DNA of 7,544 bases from Clostridiaceae bacterium (lineage in GTDB: Bacteria > Bacillota > Clostridia > Saccharofermentanales > DTU023): contig DUUZ01000142.1 of NCBI GenBank assembly GCA_012841255.1, positions 1-7,544 of the forward strand, read 5' to 3'. The translations under genes and the position numbers were made by a program. How positions within the stretch are numbered: position 1 is the first letter of the stretch; each line of letters opens with the position of its first letter. Below, piece after piece: positions 6,151-7,544 of the stretch. The notes beneath the pieces were generated by a model. The model saw only the letters and a program-made list of their open reading frames with translations, was not told the origin of the DNA and did no database searches.

Positions 6151-6212
6151 AAGCCGGTACCAAGAAGGACAACATATCTTGTGGCGAGACCTCCGGTGCC
6201 GGGGGCTTTTTC
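6151..6212 (+). promoter_or_regulatory. Structured leader upstream of pdxS, possible attenuator
   Basis: The pdxS leader can form competing folds. In one, GGTACC (6156-6161) pairs with GGTGCC (6195-6200), extended by AAGCC (6151-6155) with GGCTT (6204-6208) past a GGG bulge if transcription starts early enough. In the other, CCTCC (6190-6194) pairs with GGGGG (6201-6205), putting GGTGCC in a hexaloop, followed at once by CTTTTTCTT, a weak terminator shape. CAAGA (6161-6165) and TCTTG (6177-6181) can form an inner stem. The pattern suggests an attenuator or small riboswitch-like element, but it matches no riboswitch class I recognise. From 6213 to the ribosome binding site I see no further structure. 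Confidence 0.4.
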
Positions 6213-6259
6213 TTGAGTAACTGGACTATTTTTGAGCACAGAACGGAGGCTTGATTTTA

Positions 6260-7123
6260 ATGAAAAAATTCGATCGCACACTGGCTGAAAAACTTAAGGG
6301 CGGTGTCATTATGGACGTCGTCAATGTCGAACAGGCGAAGATCGCCGAAGAGGCGGGCGCTGTTGCAGTTATGGCTCTGGAGCGTGTCCCTGCGGACATC
6401 CGGGCGGCCGGGGGCATCTCGAGGATGAGCGATCCATTCATGGTCAAGGAAATTATGAGGGCCGTTTCTATCCCTGTCATGGCCAAAGTGCGCATCGGCC
6501 ACTTTGTCGAGGCGCAGATTCTTCAGGCCATCGGGGTTGACTTTGTCGATGAGAGCGAAGTGCTGACCCCTGCCGATGACATCTACCATATCGATAAGAC
6601 AAAATTCGAGATCCCCTTCGTCTGCGGGGCCCGCGGGCTTGATGAAGCCCTGCGCCGCATCGCGGAAGGAGCCCTCATGATGCGGACCAAGGGCGAACCC
6701 GGAACAGGTGACGTGGTCCAGGCCGTCCGGCATCTGCGCAAGATCAATGAACAGATCCGGGAGATTGTGGCCCTTCGCGAGGACGAACTCTATGTCCGCG
6801 CCCGCGATCTGGCAGTTCCGGTTGAGCTTGTCCAGTACGTCCACAAACACGGCAGACTTCCCGTCCCCAACTTCTCTGCGGGCGGCGTGGCCACTCCTGC
6901 AGATGCAGCCCTGATGCGCCAACTGGGCGCCGAAGGCGTCTTCGTCGGCTCGGGTATCTTCAAGTCGGGCGACCCCGTCAAACGGGCCCGCGCCATTGTG
7001 GAAGCCACCGAGCACTACGATGATCCTGAGCTTCTGGCCCGCGTGTCCGAGAACCTGGGTGAAGCCATGGTCGGACTCAATCCCGATCAGATCGAAGTGA
7101 TCATGTCGGAAAGAGGAGTCTAG
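6260..7123 (+). CDS. pdxS: Pyridoxal 5'-phosphate synthase subunit PdxS
   Basis: PdxS builds pyridoxal 5'-phosphate from ribose 5-phosphate, glyceraldehyde 3-phosphate and ammonia supplied by the glutaminase PdxT, as a cytoplasmic dodecamer. The 287-residue (beta/alpha)8 protein carries [21 protein letters not shown] with D19, [17 protein letters not shown] at 43-59, and [10 protein letters not shown] with the Schiff-base lysine K76 (Lys81 in Bacillus). It also has the second catalytic lysine K144 in [13 protein letters not shown], and the phosphate-binding loops [14 protein letters not shown] and [14 protein letters not shown]. The ATG at 6260 is chosen because GGAGG (6245-6249) is ten bases upstream; an in-frame TTG at 6251 is only one base from that site. 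The next gene starts six bases after the stop and is not pdxT. Identification is essentially certain. Confidence 0.97.
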   Translation: MKKFDRTLAEKLKGGVIMDVVNVEQAKIAEEAGAVAVMALERVPADIRAAGGISRMSDPFMVKEIMRAVSIPVMAKVRIGHFVEAQILQAIGVDFVDESEVLTPADDIYHIDKTKFEIPFVCGARGLDEALRRIAEGALMMRTKGEPGTGDVVQAVRHLRKINEQIREIVALREDELYVRARDLAVPVELVQYVHKHGRLPVPNFSAGGVATPADAALMRQLGAEGVFVGSGIFKSGDPVKRARAIVEATEHYDDPELLARVSENLGEAMVGLNPDQIEVIMSERGV

Positions 7124-7129
7124 GGCCCC

Positions 7130-7544
7130 ATGTCCATCAAAAAAATCGGTTTTATCGGAACCGGTGTCATGGGCGCCGCCATGGCGGCCCGCCTTTGCCA
7201 GGCCGACTATCAGGTTTCCGTCTATAACAGGTCAGCCGAGAAGGCGGAGGAAACCGCCTGCCGGACGGGTGCGCAAAAGGCCCTCTCCATAGAGGAGGCG
7301 GTCCGGGATGCGGATGCCGTCGTCACCATCGTCGGCTACCCCTCGGATGTCGAGGAGGTCCTGGCGGGGGAAAAAGGCGTCTTCGCCTTTGCCCGCAAAG
7401 GCACCCTGATCATTGACATGACCACCTCCTCGCCCTCTTTGGCGGCCTCGCTTTACGGCAAGGCCCGGGCGGCCGGCCTGGATCTTCTGGACGCCCCGGT
7501 TTCGGGAGGCGATACGGGCGCCAGAAACGGCAGCCTTTCCATCA
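7130..7544 (+). CDS. NAD(P)-dependent beta-hydroxyacid dehydrogenase, N-terminal part (partial)
   Basis: The first 138 residues of a 3-hydroxyisobutyrate dehydrogenase/tartronate semialdehyde reductase family enzyme, cut by the window end (the family is usually near 290 residues). The Rossmann signature IGFIGTGVMGAAMAARL is at 6-22, with N36 and R37 of VYNRS after the second strand, where an Arg favours NADP(H) in many relatives. MTTSSPS is at about 98-104, and the substrate-binding motif LDAPVSGGDTGARNGSLSI is at the end of the visible part; the catalytic lysine would lie beyond. The ATG at 7130 follows the pdxS stop by six bases, with GAGGAG (7113-7118) inside the end of pdxS as its ribosome binding site, so the two are probably one transcript. 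The exact hydroxyacid is not predictable. Confidence 0.88.
   Translation, partial: MSIKKIGFIGTGVMGAAMAARLCQADYQVSVYNRSAEKAEETACRTGAQKALSIEEAVRDADAVVTIVGYPSDVEEVLAGEKGVFAFARKGTLIIDMTTSSPSLAASLYGKARAAGLDLLDAPVSGGDTGARNGSLSI

Noticed and set aside
6251..6259. TTG start for pdxS
   Set aside because: It is one base from the GGAGG site; the ATG at 6260 is correctly spaced and matches the usual PdxS N terminus.
6030..6281. N-terminal extension of the rex frame by 84 residues
   Set aside because: It has no Rex similarity, crosses the TTGACA promoter and the intergenic region, and neither the ATG at 6056 nor the upstream starts have a properly spaced ribosome binding site.
6257..7015. Long open frame of 252 codons antisense to pdxS
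   Set aside because: It is a shadow of a well-conserved gene in GC-rich DNA, with no recognisable domain or ribosome binding site.

Overview
The window looks like chromosome from an anaerobic, low-redox bacterium, most likely of the Clostridia/Firmicutes type. The grounds are strong AGGAGG-type ribosome binding sites, a Gram-positive-type Rex repressor, the PdxS (DXP-independent) route to vitamin B6, and a selenophosphate synthetase that is itself a selenoprotein. The assignment is an inference from gene content; no rRNA or other phylogenetic marker is present.

From left to right: (1) 1-1463, minus strand: a selenium cluster. selD (420-1463) has an in-frame TGA as codon 17, at the catalytic Cys/Sec position, followed at once by a SECIS-like hairpin. 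The start of a YedE-type selenium-metabolism membrane protein (1-281) lies downstream and runs off the window. (2) 1558-3250, minus strand: a two-gene AbiE-type (type IV) toxin-antitoxin module. A DUF6088/AbiEi-like antitoxin precedes an AbiEii nucleotidyltransferase toxin, and both are driven from a promoter whose TATAAT box lies inside an 11-bp-arm inverted repeat. This block is visibly more AT-rich than both flanks and looks acquired. (3) 3326-6029, minus strand: a tight operon of rex, a diacylglycerol/lipid kinase and an MtnA-family sugar-phosphate isomerase. It is read from a consensus-like promoter whose -10 box lies in a 22-bp near-perfect palindrome. (4) 6084-7544, plus strand: divergent from rex, a promoter and a structured leader of about 100 nt lead into pdxS and then a beta-hydroxyacid dehydrogenase cut by the window end.

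The selenium genes supply selenophosphate for selenocysteine (and possibly tRNA selenation), and SelD production itself depends on Sec decoding. Rex senses NADH/NAD+ and heads its own operon, so the lipid kinase and isomerase may follow redox state. PdxS makes PLP, normally with the PdxT glutaminase, which is not seen here. The items most worth a second look are the Sec-encoding selD with its SECIS element, the two palindromic operators overlapping -10 boxes, the pdxS leader with competing folds, and the MtnA-like enzyme that lacks the usual RGAP substrate motif. I did not find clear evidence of a wholly new multi-gene system.
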